NCBI GenBank assembly: GCA_016778985.1 | Contig: JADHOM010000014.1 | Span: 1 to 57,585, forward strand | Origin: Alphaproteobacteria bacterium | GTDB taxonomy: Bacteria; Pseudomonadota; Alphaproteobacteria; Puniceispirillales; UBA1172 | Direction of reading: 5' to 3' | Length of the DNA: 57,585 nt | In this document: positions 27,500 to 36,671 of the stretch, one piece after another | Layout of the letters: every line of letters begins with the position of its first letter | Position numbering within the stretch: position 1 is the first letter of the stretch | The notes under the pieces: model-generated | Databases searched by the model: none | Seen by the model: only the letters and a program-made list of their open reading frames with translations | Told to the model about the DNA's origin: nothing | Made by a program: the position numbers and the translations under genes

Positions 27500-29488
27500 A
27501 TGCCAAATCAAAAGATTTCATCTGACCGTCATAATCATATGGCCAATGCCATAAGATTTCTTTCTATGGATGCGGTTCAAGCCGCAAAATCTGGTCATCC
27601 CGGTATGCCCATGGGAATGGCAGATGTAGCAACGGTTCTGTTTTCTCAATTTATTAAAATCAATCCGGCTGATCCAGCATGGCCAGATCGTGACCGTTTT
27701 GTTTTATCGGCTGGTCATGGCTCAATGCTGCATTATTCCTTAAATCATTTGCTCGGCTATGCTGATATGACAACAGAACAGTTGCGCCAATTCCGCCAGA
27801 TTGGTTCTATCACCGCAGGCCATCCTGAATATGGGCTGGCTAGCGGGATTGAGACGACAACAGGGCCATTAGGGCAAGGGCTTGCTACCTCGGTTGGTAT
27901 GGCACTCGCAGAGCGCATGATGTCGGCACGCTTTGGAGCCTCGCTAGTCGATCATAGAACATGGGTGATTGTGGGGGATGGTTGTCTGCAAGAAGGCATC
28001 AGCCATGAGGCGATTGATCTTGCTGGCCATCTTCGGCTTGGACGCTTAACCGTATTTTGGGATGACAACAGCATTTCCATTGATGGTGCAACTGATCTAT
28101 CAACCTCAACTAATCAGCTAGCCCGCTTTCGTGCCGCAGGCTGGCATGTGCAATCGGTTGATGGGCATGATCCAGATGCGATTGCCGCGGCGACAGAAAA
28201 GGCACTGGCTAATTCACGGCCATCGCTGATTGCCTGTAAAACAACAATTGGCTTCGGCGCCCCGACATTGGCAGGATCATCTAAAACCCACGGCGCGCCC
28301 TTGGGGGATGAGGAAATTGCCGGTGCCCGCAAAGCCTTGGGTTGGCCACATGCGCCGTTTGTTGTTCCTGATGATGTTCGCGCTGACTGGAAACAGGCGG
28401 CAGAACGTAGCCATGATGCCTATCAAGAATGGCAAGCTCGTTACGCCCAATCGCGCAGAGCACGGCGTTTTAATGAAGCCATTGAAGGTGTTCATCCTCA
28501 AAAACTATGGCGTGAGTTAAAAAAATTGCGCCAACAGTTTAAGACAAGCCAGCCTAAAATAGCGACACGGCAATCATCACAGCAAACACTGGCAGTGATA
28601 AATGCGGCGACTAGCCTGACCATTGCTGGATCAGCCGATTTGACAGGCTCTAACCTGACCAAAACTGATGACACAAAGCCAATTTCGGCCAGACAGTTCA
28701 AAGGCCGTTATGTCTATTACGGTATTCGCGAACATGGCATGGCAGCGGCCATGAATGGCATGGCTCTGCATGGTGGAGTAGTGCCCTATGGCGGCACTTT
28801 TCTAGTCTTTTCTGATTATGCACGCGGCGCTATGCGCCTGTCGGCATTGATGCGGCAACAGGTGATTTACGTCATGACCCATGATTCTATTGGTCTGGGA
28901 GAGGATGGCCCAACGCATCAGCCAATAGAGCATTTGGCGATGTTGCGGGCGACCCCTAATTTGTATGTTTTCCGTCCTGCTGATGCGGTAGAAGTAGCAG
29001 AGGCTTGGGAGGCGGCATTATCCATATCTGATGCGCCATCGGTGCTGTCATTATCACGTCAAAGCACGCCAACACTTCGCGATGAGAGCAGCTCTCTCAA
29101 CAAAACCCTAATGGGGGGGTATGTCTTGCGAGAAACCGATGGCAGGCGCGATGTAACCCTAATCGCAACAGGAACAGAGGTTGCGCTAGCCGGTAATGCG
29201 GCTGACCAGCTTGCCGAAAAGGGCATGAAGGCAGCGGTTGTGTCCTTGCCGTGCTGGGAGCTGTTTGAGCAGCAAGACCTAGCCTATCGTCATAAGGTGT
29301 TAGGCCGTGCCCCTCGGCTAGCGATTGAGGCCGCAAGCAGCTTTGGATGGGATAGATATGTTTCTGATCCAAAGGGCTTTATTGGTATGAATAGCTTTGG
29401 CGAATCTGCCCCGGCACCTGATCTGTATAAGCATTTTGGCATTACCGTTGAAAATATTGTGGAAACAGTTCAAGAATTGACACTCTAA
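27500..29488 (+). CDS. tkt: Transketolase
   Basis: This TPP-dependent enzyme moves two-carbon ketol units between sugar phosphates in the non-oxidative pentose phosphate route. It is full length at 662 residues. It shows [14 protein letters not shown] at the start, [14 protein letters not shown], and the TPP motif beginning VGDGCLQEG and ending DDNSISIDG. The catalytic [18 protein letters not shown] and [15 protein letters not shown] follow. It lies 77 bp after fbp and 29 bp before gap, so likely in the same operon. Nothing is missing from the active site as far as motifs show. Confidence 0.97.
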   Translation: MPNQKISSDRHNHMANAIRFLSMDAVQAAKSGHPGMPMGMADVATVLFSQFIKINPADPAWPDRDRFVLSAGHGSMLHYSLNHLLGYADMTTEQLRQFRQIGSITAGHPEYGLASGIETTTGPLGQGLATSVGMALAERMMSARFGASLVDHRTWVIVGDGCLQEGISHEAIDLAGHLRLGRLTVFWDDNSISIDGATDLSTSTNQLARFRAAGWHVQSVDGHDPDAIAAATEKALANSRPSLIACKTTIGFGAPTLAGSSKTHGAPLGDEEIAGARKALGWPHAPFVVPDDVRADWKQAAERSHDAYQEWQARYAQSRRARRFNEAIEGVHPQKLWRELKKLRQQFKTSQPKIATRQSSQQTLAVINAATSLTIAGSADLTGSNLTKTDDTKPISARQFKGRYVYYGIREHGMAAAMNGMALHGGVVPYGGTFLVFSDYARGAMRLSALMRQQVIYVMTHDSIGLGEDGPTHQPIEHLAMLRATPNLYVFRPADAVEVAEAWEAALSISDAPSVLSLSRQSTPTLRDESSSLNKTLMGGYVLRETDGRRDVTLIATGTEVALAGNAADQLAEKGMKAAVVSLPCWELFEQQDLAYRHKVLGRAPRLAIEAASSFGWDRYVSDPKGFIGMNSFGESAPAPDLYKHFGITVENIVETVQELTL

Positions 29489-29517
29489 TTCTAAAAGATG
29501 AATTTAAGGATAACAAC

Positions 29518-30525
29518 ATGACAATACGTCTGGGCATAAATGGATTTGGCCGCATTGGACGCAATGTATTGCGTGCGATCATAGAAGAAAATCGATCAGA
29601 TATTGAGGTCGTCGCAATAAATATCTCAGGTAGTATTGAAACCACTGCCCATCTCTTGCGCTATGATAGCGTTCATGGCCGCTTTCAGCACCCGGTTACG
29701 ATTGACGGTGACATAATGGATGCTGGCAAAGGCCCTATGCGTATTACAAGTACCAGAAATATTGCTGATCTTGATTGGGGGGCTGTTGGGATTGATATTG
29801 TGCTGGAATGTACGGGCGCCTTTAATAGCCGCGATAAAGCCATTGAGCATACCGCCGTTGGGGCAAAAAAGGTTCTGGTTTCAGCACCTGCAAAAGACGC
29901 TGATTTAACTGTTGTCTATGGCGTAAATCATGATCAGCTTAGCGCAGACCATATTGTTGTCTCAAATGCCTCATGCACGACCAACTGTCTGGCGCCGCTA
30001 GCGTCGGTTCTGCATAACGCGATCGGAATAGAACAAGGCTTTATGACGACCATCCATAGCTACACAAGTGATCAGCGGATATTAGATAATAATCATAAAG
30101 ACCCTTATCGTGCCCGTGCTGCCGCGGAAAGCATAGTGCCAACAACAACGGGTGCTGCCAAGGCGGTTGGGCTGGTTTTGCCAGAGTTAAGCGGCAAGCT
30201 GGATGGTGTTGCCATGCGTGTGCCAACGCCAAATGTGTCTGCTGTTGATCTTAAATTTATGGCTGGGCGTGATACCAGTATTGATGAGATTAATGCCTGC
30301 TTTGCGGAAGCAGCAACAGGCAAGATGAAAGGCATATTGGGAATAACGGATGAGCCGTTAGTATCCATTGATCTTAATCATGACCCCCGATCTTCGGTGG
30401 TCGCATTAGATCAAACAAAAGTGTTAAACCAACGGTTTTGCCGTGTCATGGCATGGTATGATAATGAATGGGGATTTTCCATGCGGATGCTAGATACCGC
30501 CGCCGTCATGGGCGCTTTGCTATAA
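29518..30525 (+). CDS. gap: Glyceraldehyde-3-phosphate dehydrogenase, type I, with altered NAD-site residue
   Basis: This enzyme interconverts glyceraldehyde-3-phosphate and 1,3-bisphosphoglycerate. It has 335 residues, with GINGFGRIGRN at 6-16 and catalytic C153 in SNASCTTNC. The Asp that normally follows NAD-binding beta-2 (usual pattern AIND) is replaced: the codons read A-I-N-I-S-G (residues 33-38). That Asp holds the adenosine ribose of NAD in classic enzymes, so cofactor use may be shifted toward NADP or be relaxed. It is directly downstream of tkt. Confidence 0.95.
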   Translation: MTIRLGINGFGRIGRNVLRAIIEENRSDIEVVAINISGSIETTAHLLRYDSVHGRFQHPVTIDGDIMDAGKGPMRITSTRNIADLDWGAVGIDIVLECTGAFNSRDKAIEHTAVGAKKVLVSAPAKDADLTVVYGVNHDQLSADHIVVSNASCTTNCLAPLASVLHNAIGIEQGFMTTIHSYTSDQRILDNNHKDPYRARAAAESIVPTTTGAAKAVGLVLPELSGKLDGVAMRVPTPNVSAVDLKFMAGRDTSIDEINACFAEAATGKMKGILGITDEPLVSIDLNHDPRSSVVALDQTKVLNQRFCRVMAWYDNEWGFSMRMLDTAAVMGALL

Positions 30526-30534
30526 AGCTGTTCG

Positions 30535-30849
30535 CTAAATAAAAATCATATGCCGTGAGACCCATAATGCCAGCAATCCAACCGCAATAGTCAGAACGAT
30601 GTTGCGGAATAATAAAGCGACAATTCCAGCGATGATAAGCGCCGGCACCTGAGGGTTCTCAGTCACATTAAATTGATGATCAATGATAAGCACATCTGAG
30701 GCGATTAACGCGGTTAATACCGCGGTCGTGACATATGCCAATAATGACCGAACTGATGGCGGTAACTGACGACCAGATAAGCCACCAATAAAAGCAAAGC
30801 GTGTCAAGAACGTGAATAGGCCAGAAATAATAATCGCAATCCAGATCAT
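30535..30849 (-). CDS. azlD: AzlD-family small subunit of branched-chain amino acid exporter
   Basis: This is a 104-residue membrane protein with four hydrophobic segments, opening MIWIAIIISGLFTFLTRFAF and carrying the FRNIVLTIAVGLLA segment near the end. AzlD works with AzlC to export branched-chain amino acids or analogues. It starts inside the azlC stop (ATGA, 30846-30849) and converges with gap, with only 9 bp between stops. Together with AzlC it interrupts the gap-pgk series on the other strand. Confidence 0.92.
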   Translation of the reverse strand: MIWIAIIISGLFTFLTRFAFIGGLSGRQLPPSVRSLLAYVTTAVLTALIASDVLIIDHQFNVTENPQVPALIIAGIVALLFRNIVLTIAVGLLALWVSRHMIFI

Positions 30850-31586
30850 ACCTCCCCCCTATTCTTAGCTATAGATTTAGTCAAAGATTCGGTTAGGTAT
30901 CCTGCCAACATTCCTGCTATGGCAGCAATGATAAGGTTTAATTTCCAAGGCAAGGCATAGGTAAATATAGCTATGCTAGCTGAAACCAAGACAGCGATCA
31001 GATGCGGGAATTGCGTGCAATAGGGAATTATTATTGTCATAAAGGTGAGGGCGATAGCAAAGCCAAGCCCTAGTGATGGCGGGATAGCCGCACCAAGCAA
31101 TATGCCCAGGACTGTTGTGATCTGCCAGCTTATCCAGAGGCATAACCCGGTTCCCAGCATATGATAATGCATAAAAGCATTATGGGGCAGAGTCTCAAAT
31201 CGCCGAATGGTCATGGCATAGGCTTCATCCGTCAACAAATAGGAAAGTATGATTTTCCAGCCAAGGCTTAGTTGGCTAAAAAAGGGGGCTATGCGCGCCG
31301 AATAAAGCGCGTGTCGCAAATTAATTACTCCAACGGTAGAGCTAATCAAAAATGGATTAACCCCGGTTGCGACAAGATCAAGAAAAATAATCTGACTAAC
31401 GCCACCAAAGATAATCACCGACATCAGTATGATTTGCAGTGGCGTCAAGCCAGCCTCAATGCCTAAGACACCAAAAATCAAGCCGAATGGAATGACCCCA
31501 ACCAGCAAGGGCGCTTCATGTTTTACGCCAAGCATGAACTCATCCAGGCGACGATGATGGGAATAATTTGAGGTGGGTTTTGCCAT
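30846..31586 (-). CDS. azlC: AzlC-family large subunit of branched-chain amino acid exporter
   Basis: This is a 246-residue inner-membrane permease. Conserved stretches are PLLVGVIPFGLIFGVLGIEAGL, IIFGGVSQIIFLDL, NLRHALYSA and LLTDEAYAMT, all typical of AzlC. With AzlD it forms an exporter for leucine, isoleucine or analogues such as azaleucine; substrate here is inferred from the family. The ilv biosynthesis genes lie about 13 kb away in the same window. It is divergent from pgk across a 135-bp spacer. Confidence 0.93.
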   Translation of the reverse strand: MAKPTSNYSHHRRLDEFMLGVKHEAPLLVGVIPFGLIFGVLGIEAGLTPLQIILMSVIIFGGVSQIIFLDLVATGVNPFLISSTVGVINLRHALYSARIAPFFSQLSLGWKIILSYLLTDEAYAMTIRRFETLPHNAFMHYHMLGTGLCLWISWQITTVLGILLGAAIPPSLGLGFAIALTFMTIIIPYCTQFPHLIAVLVSASIAIFTYALPWKLNLIIAAIAGMLAGYLTESLTKSIAKNRGEV

Positions 31587-31721
31587 AAGCGAAGATCATT
31601 AAACACATATTGGAAGATTACCGTTCGCATGCTATGTGAAAAGCCAAATAGTCGCAATGGCTTATTAAATCGAATGAAAATTATATCATTTACGATATCA
31701 TGACGATACAGTGAGGATACT

Positions 31722-32930
31722 ATGTCACAGCTTCCGCTTTTAGTAGAGCCGCAAATGATGCGCGGAAAAACCGTGTTATTAAGAGCAGATTTAAATGTCC
31801 CAATGCAAGATGGTGACGTCACTGATACAACGCGCATTGATCGAATTTCTGGCGGTATAAAGGCACTGGCAGAGCATGGCACGAAAATTGTTGTGGTCTC
31901 GCATTATGGCCGCCCAAAAGGTCAGCCCAACCCTGAGATGAGCCTTGCCCCGGTTGCTGAGGCTTTGGCGCAATCCCTTGGCCAGCCTGTGCGCTTTGTT
32001 GCCGATATTATTGGTGAGGCGGCGGCGCAAGCCAAGGCGGAATTAAACAACGGTGATATTATGATGCTGGAAAATCTGCGTTTTGCAGGCGGCGAAGAAG
32101 CGAATGATCATGATTTTGCCAAAGCCTTGGCCGAAGGCGTCGATGCCTATATCAATGATGCCTTTTCATGTAGTCACCGCGCCCATGCCTCAACTGAGGC
32201 GATTACAGCCTATCTGCCATCCTATGCGGGTGCGTTAATGATGGATGAATTATCAGCCCTCGATCAAGCATTGGGCCAACCGCGGCGGCCAGTTGGTGCG
32301 ATTGTAGGCGGCGCAAAAGTATCCACCAAGCTAGATGTGCTGACAAATCTGATTGCCAAAGTCGATGTTGTTATTGTTGGCGGCGGCATGGCGAACACTT
32401 TTCTTATGGCAGAAGGTCATAATATCGCCGCCTCATTGGTTGAGCCAGATATGGTCGATACGGCAAAAGCTATTCGCCAGCAGGCGGCAGCTATTGGCTG
32501 CCAATTGATGTTGCCGCAAGATGGTATTGTCGCAACAGCTTTTGCCGCCCATGCGCCGCATCGAAAGGTGCAGTTTGCGCGTGACCAATTGGCCGAAAAT
32601 GAAATGATACTCGATGCTGGCAGTGATGCGGTGGCAATGATCAAGACGGCGATTGATAATTGCCAGACATTGATTTGGAACGGCCCGATGGGCGCTTTTG
32701 AGCTTGCCCCATTTGATCAAGCGACAACAGAACTAGCGCAACATGTGGCTAAGCGAACGGCGGCTGGTGAAGTAATCTCAGTCGCCGGCGGCGGTGATAC
32801 TATTGCGGCACTTAATCACGCCGATGTGCTTGATCAATTTAGCTATGTCAGCACCGCTGGCGGGGCTTTCCTTGAATGGCTTGAGGGTAAGACCTTGCCA
32901 GGGGTGGCCGCGCTTATGGCAAAATCCTGA
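31722..32930 (+). CDS. pgk: Phosphoglycerate kinase
   Basis: This enzyme transfers phosphate between 1,3-bisphosphoglycerate and ADP, and runs in reverse in gluconeogenesis. Full length at 402 residues: LLRADLNVPMQDG near the start, SHYGRPKGQPNP, the hinge and nucleotide-binding PVGAIVGGAKVSTKL, WNGPMGAFE, and the C-terminal VAGGGDTIAAL. It has the expected place downstream of gap, but azlCD on the opposite strand intervene, so it needs its own promoter. Confidence 0.97.
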   Translation: MSQLPLLVEPQMMRGKTVLLRADLNVPMQDGDVTDTTRIDRISGGIKALAEHGTKIVVVSHYGRPKGQPNPEMSLAPVAEALAQSLGQPVRFVADIIGEAAAQAKAELNNGDIMMLENLRFAGGEEANDHDFAKALAEGVDAYINDAFSCSHRAHASTEAITAYLPSYAGALMMDELSALDQALGQPRRPVGAIVGGAKVSTKLDVLTNLIAKVDVVIVGGGMANTFLMAEGHNIAASLVEPDMVDTAKAIRQQAAAIGCQLMLPQDGIVATAFAAHAPHRKVQFARDQLAENEMILDAGSDAVAMIKTAIDNCQTLIWNGPMGAFELAPFDQATTELAQHVAKRTAAGEVISVAGGGDTIAALNHADVLDQFSYVSTAGGAFLEWLEGKTLPGVAALMAKS

Positions 32931-32959
32931 TCTGCCGAAACCGCATATTTGCCTAAACC

Positions 32960-33007
32960 TTGTCAGCCTCGCCGCCACTAACCATATATATGTTAGTCCT
33001 ATATAGG
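32960..33007 (+). promoter_or_regulatory. Palindromes and promoter-like boxes upstream of msrA
   Basis: CTAAC (32978-32982) faces GTTAG (32992-32996) around an alternating ATAT core, and a perfect palindrome CCTATATAGG lies at 32998-33007. TTGTCA at 32960-32965 could be a -35 for a TATATA -10 inside the dyad, although the spacing (19 bp) is loose. A repressor or redox regulator of msrA could bind here; the protein is unknown. Confidence 0.35.
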
Positions 33008-33040
33008 TTAAGCTGATCTTTGTAAAAATGGAGCCTTGCT

Positions 33041-33676
33041 ATGTTGTCATCGCTGTTTGCCAAGCCAATGACTGTCCCTGATGGCGTTGACGCCTTACCA
33101 GGGCGCGATATGGCTATTTTATCACCAAAGCCACATGCGGTTCATGGGCGGCCAATCGCTGCACCTTTCCCTGATCAAATGCAGACGATTTTGGTCGGGA
33201 TGGGATGTTTTTGGGGGGCAGAACGGCTATTCTGGGGGCTGGATGGCGTTTGGACGACCTCGGTTGGATTTGCTGGCGGTGCAACGCCAAATCCGACTTA
33301 TGAAGAAGTCTGTTCAGGGCTTACCGGTCATACGGAAATTGTTGAGATTGTCTATGATCCAAACGTGATCACCCTTGACGATATTCTGCGCTGTTTCTGG
33401 CAAGAGCATAACCCAACTCAAGGCATGCGGCAGGGTAATGATCGCGGCACGCAATATCGGTCAGCCATTTATTGTTCGACGCCTGAGCAGATGGATATCG
33501 TCAAAGCATCGAAAGCCCATTATGCTGGCAAACTGCACAATCAGGGCATGGCTGGTATCACGACTGAGATCGGGTTTAGAGACGCCTATTATCTGGCTGA
33601 GGATTATCATCAGCAATATCTGCATAAGAATCCAAACGGCTATTGTGGGCTGGCTGGTTGCGGGGTTTCGTATTAA
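33041..33676 (+). CDS. msrA: Peptide methionine (S)-S-oxide reductase
   Basis: This enzyme reduces the S-epimer of methionine sulfoxide in proteins using thioredoxin. The catalytic Cys is C56 in MGCFWGAER, and the SGLTGHTEIVEIVYDP and WQEHNPTQGMRQGNDRGTQYRSAI stretches are diagnostic. The C-terminal NPNGYCGLAGCGVSY carries candidate recycling cysteines. At 211 residues it has the N-terminal extension (AILSPKPHAVHGRPIAAPFP) common in alphaproteobacterial MsrA. No msrB is nearby. Confidence 0.96.
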   Translation: MLSSLFAKPMTVPDGVDALPGRDMAILSPKPHAVHGRPIAAPFPDQMQTILVGMGCFWGAERLFWGLDGVWTTSVGFAGGATPNPTYEEVCSGLTGHTEIVEIVYDPNVITLDDILRCFWQEHNPTQGMRQGNDRGTQYRSAIYCSTPEQMDIVKASKAHYAGKLHNQGMAGITTEIGFRDAYYLAEDYHQQYLHKNPNGYCGLAGCGVSY

Positions 33677-33728
33677 CCGTAATTTTATCGAATTTACCTC
33701 AAAATCATGGGATAATGGTATTTACGGC

Positions 33729-33757
33729 TTGACGTTTTATGCATCAGGCGGTATCAC
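33729..33757 (+). promoter_or_regulatory. Predicted promoter of rpmJ
   Basis: TTGACG (33729-33734) and TATCAC (33752-33757) are separated by 17 bp, about 30 bp before the rpmJ ATG. The spacing and position fit a housekeeping promoter. Confidence 0.55.
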
Positions 33758-33786
33758 ACCAACTGTTCATGAGAAAGGTTGGAGCG

Positions 33787-33912
33787 ATGAAAGTAGCAAG
33801 CTCATTAAAAACACTTAAAAATCGCGACCGCCACTGTCAGGTGGTACGTCGTCGCGGCCGTTTATATGTCATCAACAAAAAGAACCCACGGATGAAGGCT
33901 CGCCAAGGCTAA
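33787..33912 (+). CDS. rpmJ: 50S ribosomal protein L36
   Basis: This is a 41-residue, very basic protein: [20 protein letters not shown], then [21 protein letters not shown]. It is the last and smallest large-subunit protein. The form matches the alphaproteobacterial type with a single Cys and no complete zinc-binding set. It stands alone between msrA and the fumarase, as usual for this lineage, with its own promoter upstream and a strong terminator just downstream. Confidence 0.96.
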   Translation: MKVASSLKTLKNRDRHCQVVRRRGRLYVINKKNPRMKARQG

Positions 33913-33937
33913 ATCTATGTGTTTATGATGTTGAATG

Positions 33938-33961
33938 AGCCCGGTTTTACCGGGCTTTTTC
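33938..33961 (+). terminator. Rho-independent terminator after rpmJ
   Basis: The 7-bp stem AGCCCGG / CCGGGCT with a short TTTTA loop is followed by a T run. It lies 25 bp after the rpmJ stop and also separates it from the convergent fumarase gene. Confidence 0.9.
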
Positions 33962-34002
33962 TGTTTTATGCGGTTTAGTTTTATGTGGTTTAGGTGATTG
34001 CC

Positions 34003-35619
34003 TTAACTCAGGTTGAAAAAATCATTGCCTTTATCGTCAATAATAATAAAGGCGGGGAAGTTTTCCACCTCAATTTTCCAGACAGCTTCCATGCCGAGTT
34101 CAGGATATTCTAGAACCTCTACTTTGCGGATAGCATCAAGGGCCAGCTTTGCCGCGGCCCCACCGACAGACCCAAGGTAAAATCCGCCATAGGTGGCGCA
34201 GGCGTCCCGTACCTCGCGGCTACGATTACCTTTCGCCAGCATAATCATAGACCCGCCAGCCTCTTGAAAGCGTCTGACATAGCTATCCATGCGGCCAGCG
34301 GTGGTCGGCCCGAAACTGCCCGATGCCATGCCTTCAGGCGTCTTTGCAGGGCCAGCATAATAAATCGGATGGTTGCAAAAATAATCAGGCAGTTTGCCGT
34401 CTGCCTCTAGCTGTTCTTGTAATTTGGCATGCGCGCTGTCACGCGCCACAATCAATGTTCCGGTCAATTTGAGCCGCGTTTTAACAGGATACTGGCTGAG
34501 CAGGGCGCGAACTTTATCCATAGGTTGATTAAGATCAACAGCGACCGCATCATCTTCATCCATTTCAACCGTTGGCAGGAAACGCGCCGGATCATGCTCT
34601 AGCTTTTCAAGGAAAATCCCGTCTGTGGTAATCTTCGCCATGGCCTGCCTGTCGGCGGAACATGATACGCCAATGCCAACAGGGCAAGAGGCACCATGAC
34701 GCGGCAGACGAATAACCCTCACATCATGACAAAAATACTTGCCGCCAAACTGTGCGCCAATCCCCAAATTGCGGGTAATTTCCAAAATGATGTCTTCCCA
34801 TTCGCGGTCACGATAGCCGGCGCCAAGCCCATCACCTGATGTTGGCAGATGATCAAGCCCGCGCGTTGATGCCATTTTAACAGTCTTAAGGTTTGCCTCC
34901 GCCGAGGTGCCGCCAATGACAATAGCCAAATGATAAGGTGGACAGGCGGCTGTTCCTAATGTGCGTAAAGTTTCGTCTATAAATTGGCTAAGCGTTTCAG
35001 GGTTCAAAATCGCTTTGGTTTTTTGAAACAAGAAGGTTTTATTCGCCGAGCCGCCGCCTTTTTGAATGAAATCGAGATGATATTCCATGCCCTTGCCAGC
35101 ATATAGATCAATTTGAGCAGGCAGGTTTGTCGCGGTATTAACCTCATCAAACATGGATAGCGGTGCGACTTGCGAATAGCGCAGATTGCTCGTCTGATAG
35201 ACTTGCCAGACCCCACGCGCCAATGCCTCACCATCATCACCGTCAACGAGAACACGATCACCACGGACACCATTGATAATCGCCGTTCCCGTATCCTGAC
35301 ACATCGGCAGCACTTGATCAGCAGCAATGACTGCATTTTTGAGCATTTCTAGCGCCACAAAATGATCATTATGTGAGGCATCTTTATCATCAATGATAGC
35401 GCGCAGTTGCGCCAAATGAGATGCTCGCAAAAAATGTGAGATTTCCTTAAATGCGCGTTCTGAAATAAGGCTAAGCGCCTCAGGCTGAACTCGCAAAAAT
35501 GATGTTTCGCCAGAACTGCCGCTTAAAGTCACCTCTTCAACATAATCGGATGTTATATGCACCCACTCACATTCAGGGCGAGTTTTTGGTAAAATAGGGC
35601 TGTATTTAAATTCAGTCAT
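34003..35619 (-). CDS. fumA: Fumarate hydratase, class I (Fe-S)
   Basis: This [4Fe-4S] enzyme hydrates fumarate to malate in the TCA cycle. At 538 residues it is the fused two-domain form. Candidate cluster cysteines are in [29 protein letters not shown] and [27 protein letters not shown]. The C-terminal beta-domain carries [17 protein letters not shown]. It is oxygen-labile compared with class II fumarase. It lies 5 bp downstream of sspB on the same strand and is probably co-transcribed with it. Confidence 0.95.
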   Translation of the reverse strand: MTEFKYSPILPKTRPECEWVHITSDYVEEVTLSGSSGETSFLRVQPEALSLISERAFKEISHFLRASHLAQLRAIIDDKDASHNDHFVALEMLKNAVIAADQVLPMCQDTGTAIINGVRGDRVLVDGDDGEALARGVWQVYQTSNLRYSQVAPLSMFDEVNTATNLPAQIDLYAGKGMEYHLDFIQKGGGSANKTFLFQKTKAILNPETLSQFIDETLRTLGTAACPPYHLAIVIGGTSAEANLKTVKMASTRGLDHLPTSGDGLGAGYRDREWEDIILEITRNLGIGAQFGGKYFCHDVRVIRLPRHGASCPVGIGVSCSADRQAMAKITTDGIFLEKLEHDPARFLPTVEMDEDDAVAVDLNQPMDKVRALLSQYPVKTRLKLTGTLIVARDSAHAKLQEQLEADGKLPDYFCNHPIYYAGPAKTPEGMASGSFGPTTAGRMDSYVRRFQEAGGSMIMLAKGNRSREVRDACATYGGFYLGSVGGAAAKLALDAIRKVEVLEYPELGMEAVWKIEVENFPAFIIIDDKGNDFFNLS

Positions 35620-35624
35620 AAGTG

Positions 35625-36113
35625 TCAGCTTTTATTACGAAAGGTATCTAATGATACGATATCGGCGCTTTTGGCGGCAATGTCCCCGGTGTTGGTATCG
35701 TTACTATCGTCTGCTGAGATGTCTTCTACGTTATCGTTATTTTCCATCATGGTGAATTGTAACCCGAACCCTGCTGACGGATCATTAAACTCTGTTATAG
35801 CGGTAAATGGGATGCTGAGATGCTCTTTCTGGCCGCCAAAGGATAGGGTGATTTCAAAATGATTGTCATCAACAAACAAATCCCAGAACTGATGCTGAAT
35901 GATAATAGTCATTTTATCAGGATGGCTTTCTTTTAAGCGGGACGGGATATTTACATAATCCTGATTGGTGTTAAAGGTTATGAAAAAATGGGTTTCACCA
36001 GCAAGACCTTGCTCTTGAGTGATCATCAAAGCAGACCTCACCACATCTTTTAAGGCATTTTCAACCAGCAGCTCATAATTTATTTGAGATTTAATACCAT
36101 TTTCATCTGACAT
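35625..36113 (-). CDS. sspB: ClpXP adaptor SspB, alpha-proteobacterial type
   Basis: This adaptor binds the ssrA tag and delivers tagged proteins to ClpXP. It has 162 residues. The compact substrate-binding fold is seen as [36 protein letters not shown] and [20 protein letters not shown]. An acidic linker leads to a C-terminal ClpX-binding-like tail ending [10 protein letters not shown]. Its N-terminal helix [15 protein letters not shown] is characteristic of the alpha-type dimer. The tmRNA gene that makes the tag lies about 100 bp upstream on the same strand. Confidence 0.93.
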   Translation of the reverse strand: MSDENGIKSQINYELLVENALKDVVRSALMITQEQGLAGETHFFITFNTNQDYVNIPSRLKESHPDKMTIIIQHQFWDLFVDDNHFEITLSFGGQKEHLSIPFTAITEFNDPSAGFGLQFTMMENNDNVEDISADDSNDTNTGDIAAKSADIVSLDTFRNKS

Positions 36114-36219
36114 TTAACCATCCCCCCATAGCGTATTACTATAATCTGATTCTATATCAGTTTTCAAATACCCATTTGGGGTTGCAAAAAATAAAACGCC
36201 AAAAGGGATCCGCCAAACG

Positions 36220-36246
36220 TAAAACGGCAGGGGTAAACCCCTGCCG
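36220..36246 (-). terminator. Rho-independent terminator of ssrA
   Basis: The perfect 9-bp stem CGGCAGGGG / CCCCTGCCG with a 4-base loop is followed by TTTT on the minus strand. It ends the coding piece of tmRNA. Confidence 0.85.
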
Positions 36247-36588
36247 CCGGATTATTCTGTTGCAAGGTCAATCCAGACCCCGCCAACAGGGCTCAACCTG
36301 TTGGAGTTTAAGAGTGGTTTTTGTAACCGCAATTAAGCAGCGACAGCAACCGGAGCATAGTTGTCGTTTGCAACTACTATTTTGGCCCGATATCGGTGGT
36401 GCCATGCCGAGCGAAAACTTTGCCTTTACTACATGCGTCGATCCTGACTCGCCCCCATAAAAATTTTTCCGATAGAACGTTTCTTATACAAAAGTTCCTA
36501 AAGAAATTATGGTGGAGGCGCCGGGCACTGCCCCCGGGTCCGCTCTGCCTATTTCGCATCGCGTTTATCGCCATAGCTGTTACCAGCA
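36220..36588 (-). ncRNA. ssrA: Transfer-messenger RNA, two-piece (circularly permuted) form
   Basis: This RNA rescues stalled ribosomes and adds a degradation tag. On the minus strand the acceptor piece comes first and ends in GGCGCCTCCACCA (CCA end at 36510). A spacer of about 53 nt (36509-36457) follows, then the coding piece opening GGGGGCG (36456-36450). These two ends pair into a seven-base acceptor stem with one G-U. The tag frame is 36371-36333 and encodes ANDNYAPVAVAA then stop. The piece ends in a strong hairpin. The T-stem (CCGGG/CCCGG) encloses GGCAGTG instead of the standard T-loop. The 5' end is set from the predicted promoter. Confidence 0.95.
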
Positions 36589-36593
36589 TGACT

Positions 36594-36622
36594 AATATAA
36601 TCTCTTTTAACCGCATTGCCAA
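36594..36622 (-). promoter_or_regulatory. Promoter of ssrA
   Basis: On the minus strand, TTGGCA (36622-36617) and TATATT (36599-36594) are separated by exactly 17 bp and are placed to start transcription near 36588, just before the acceptor piece of tmRNA. The divergent thyA gene begins 50 bp away. Confidence 0.7.
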
Positions 36623-36671
36623 GACATAGCCTTCGGCTTAACATATATTCAAGCAAAGGTGAGGAGACATT

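Noticed and set aside
36510-36588. A tRNA gene ending in CCTCCACCA
   Set aside because: It has no anticodon arm; its 3' strand pairs with the start of the downstream coding piece, so it is the acceptor piece of tmRNA.
36377-36622. 81-aa reading frame on the minus strand before thyA
   Set aside because: It lies wholly within the tmRNA gene and its promoter and has no recognisable protein features.
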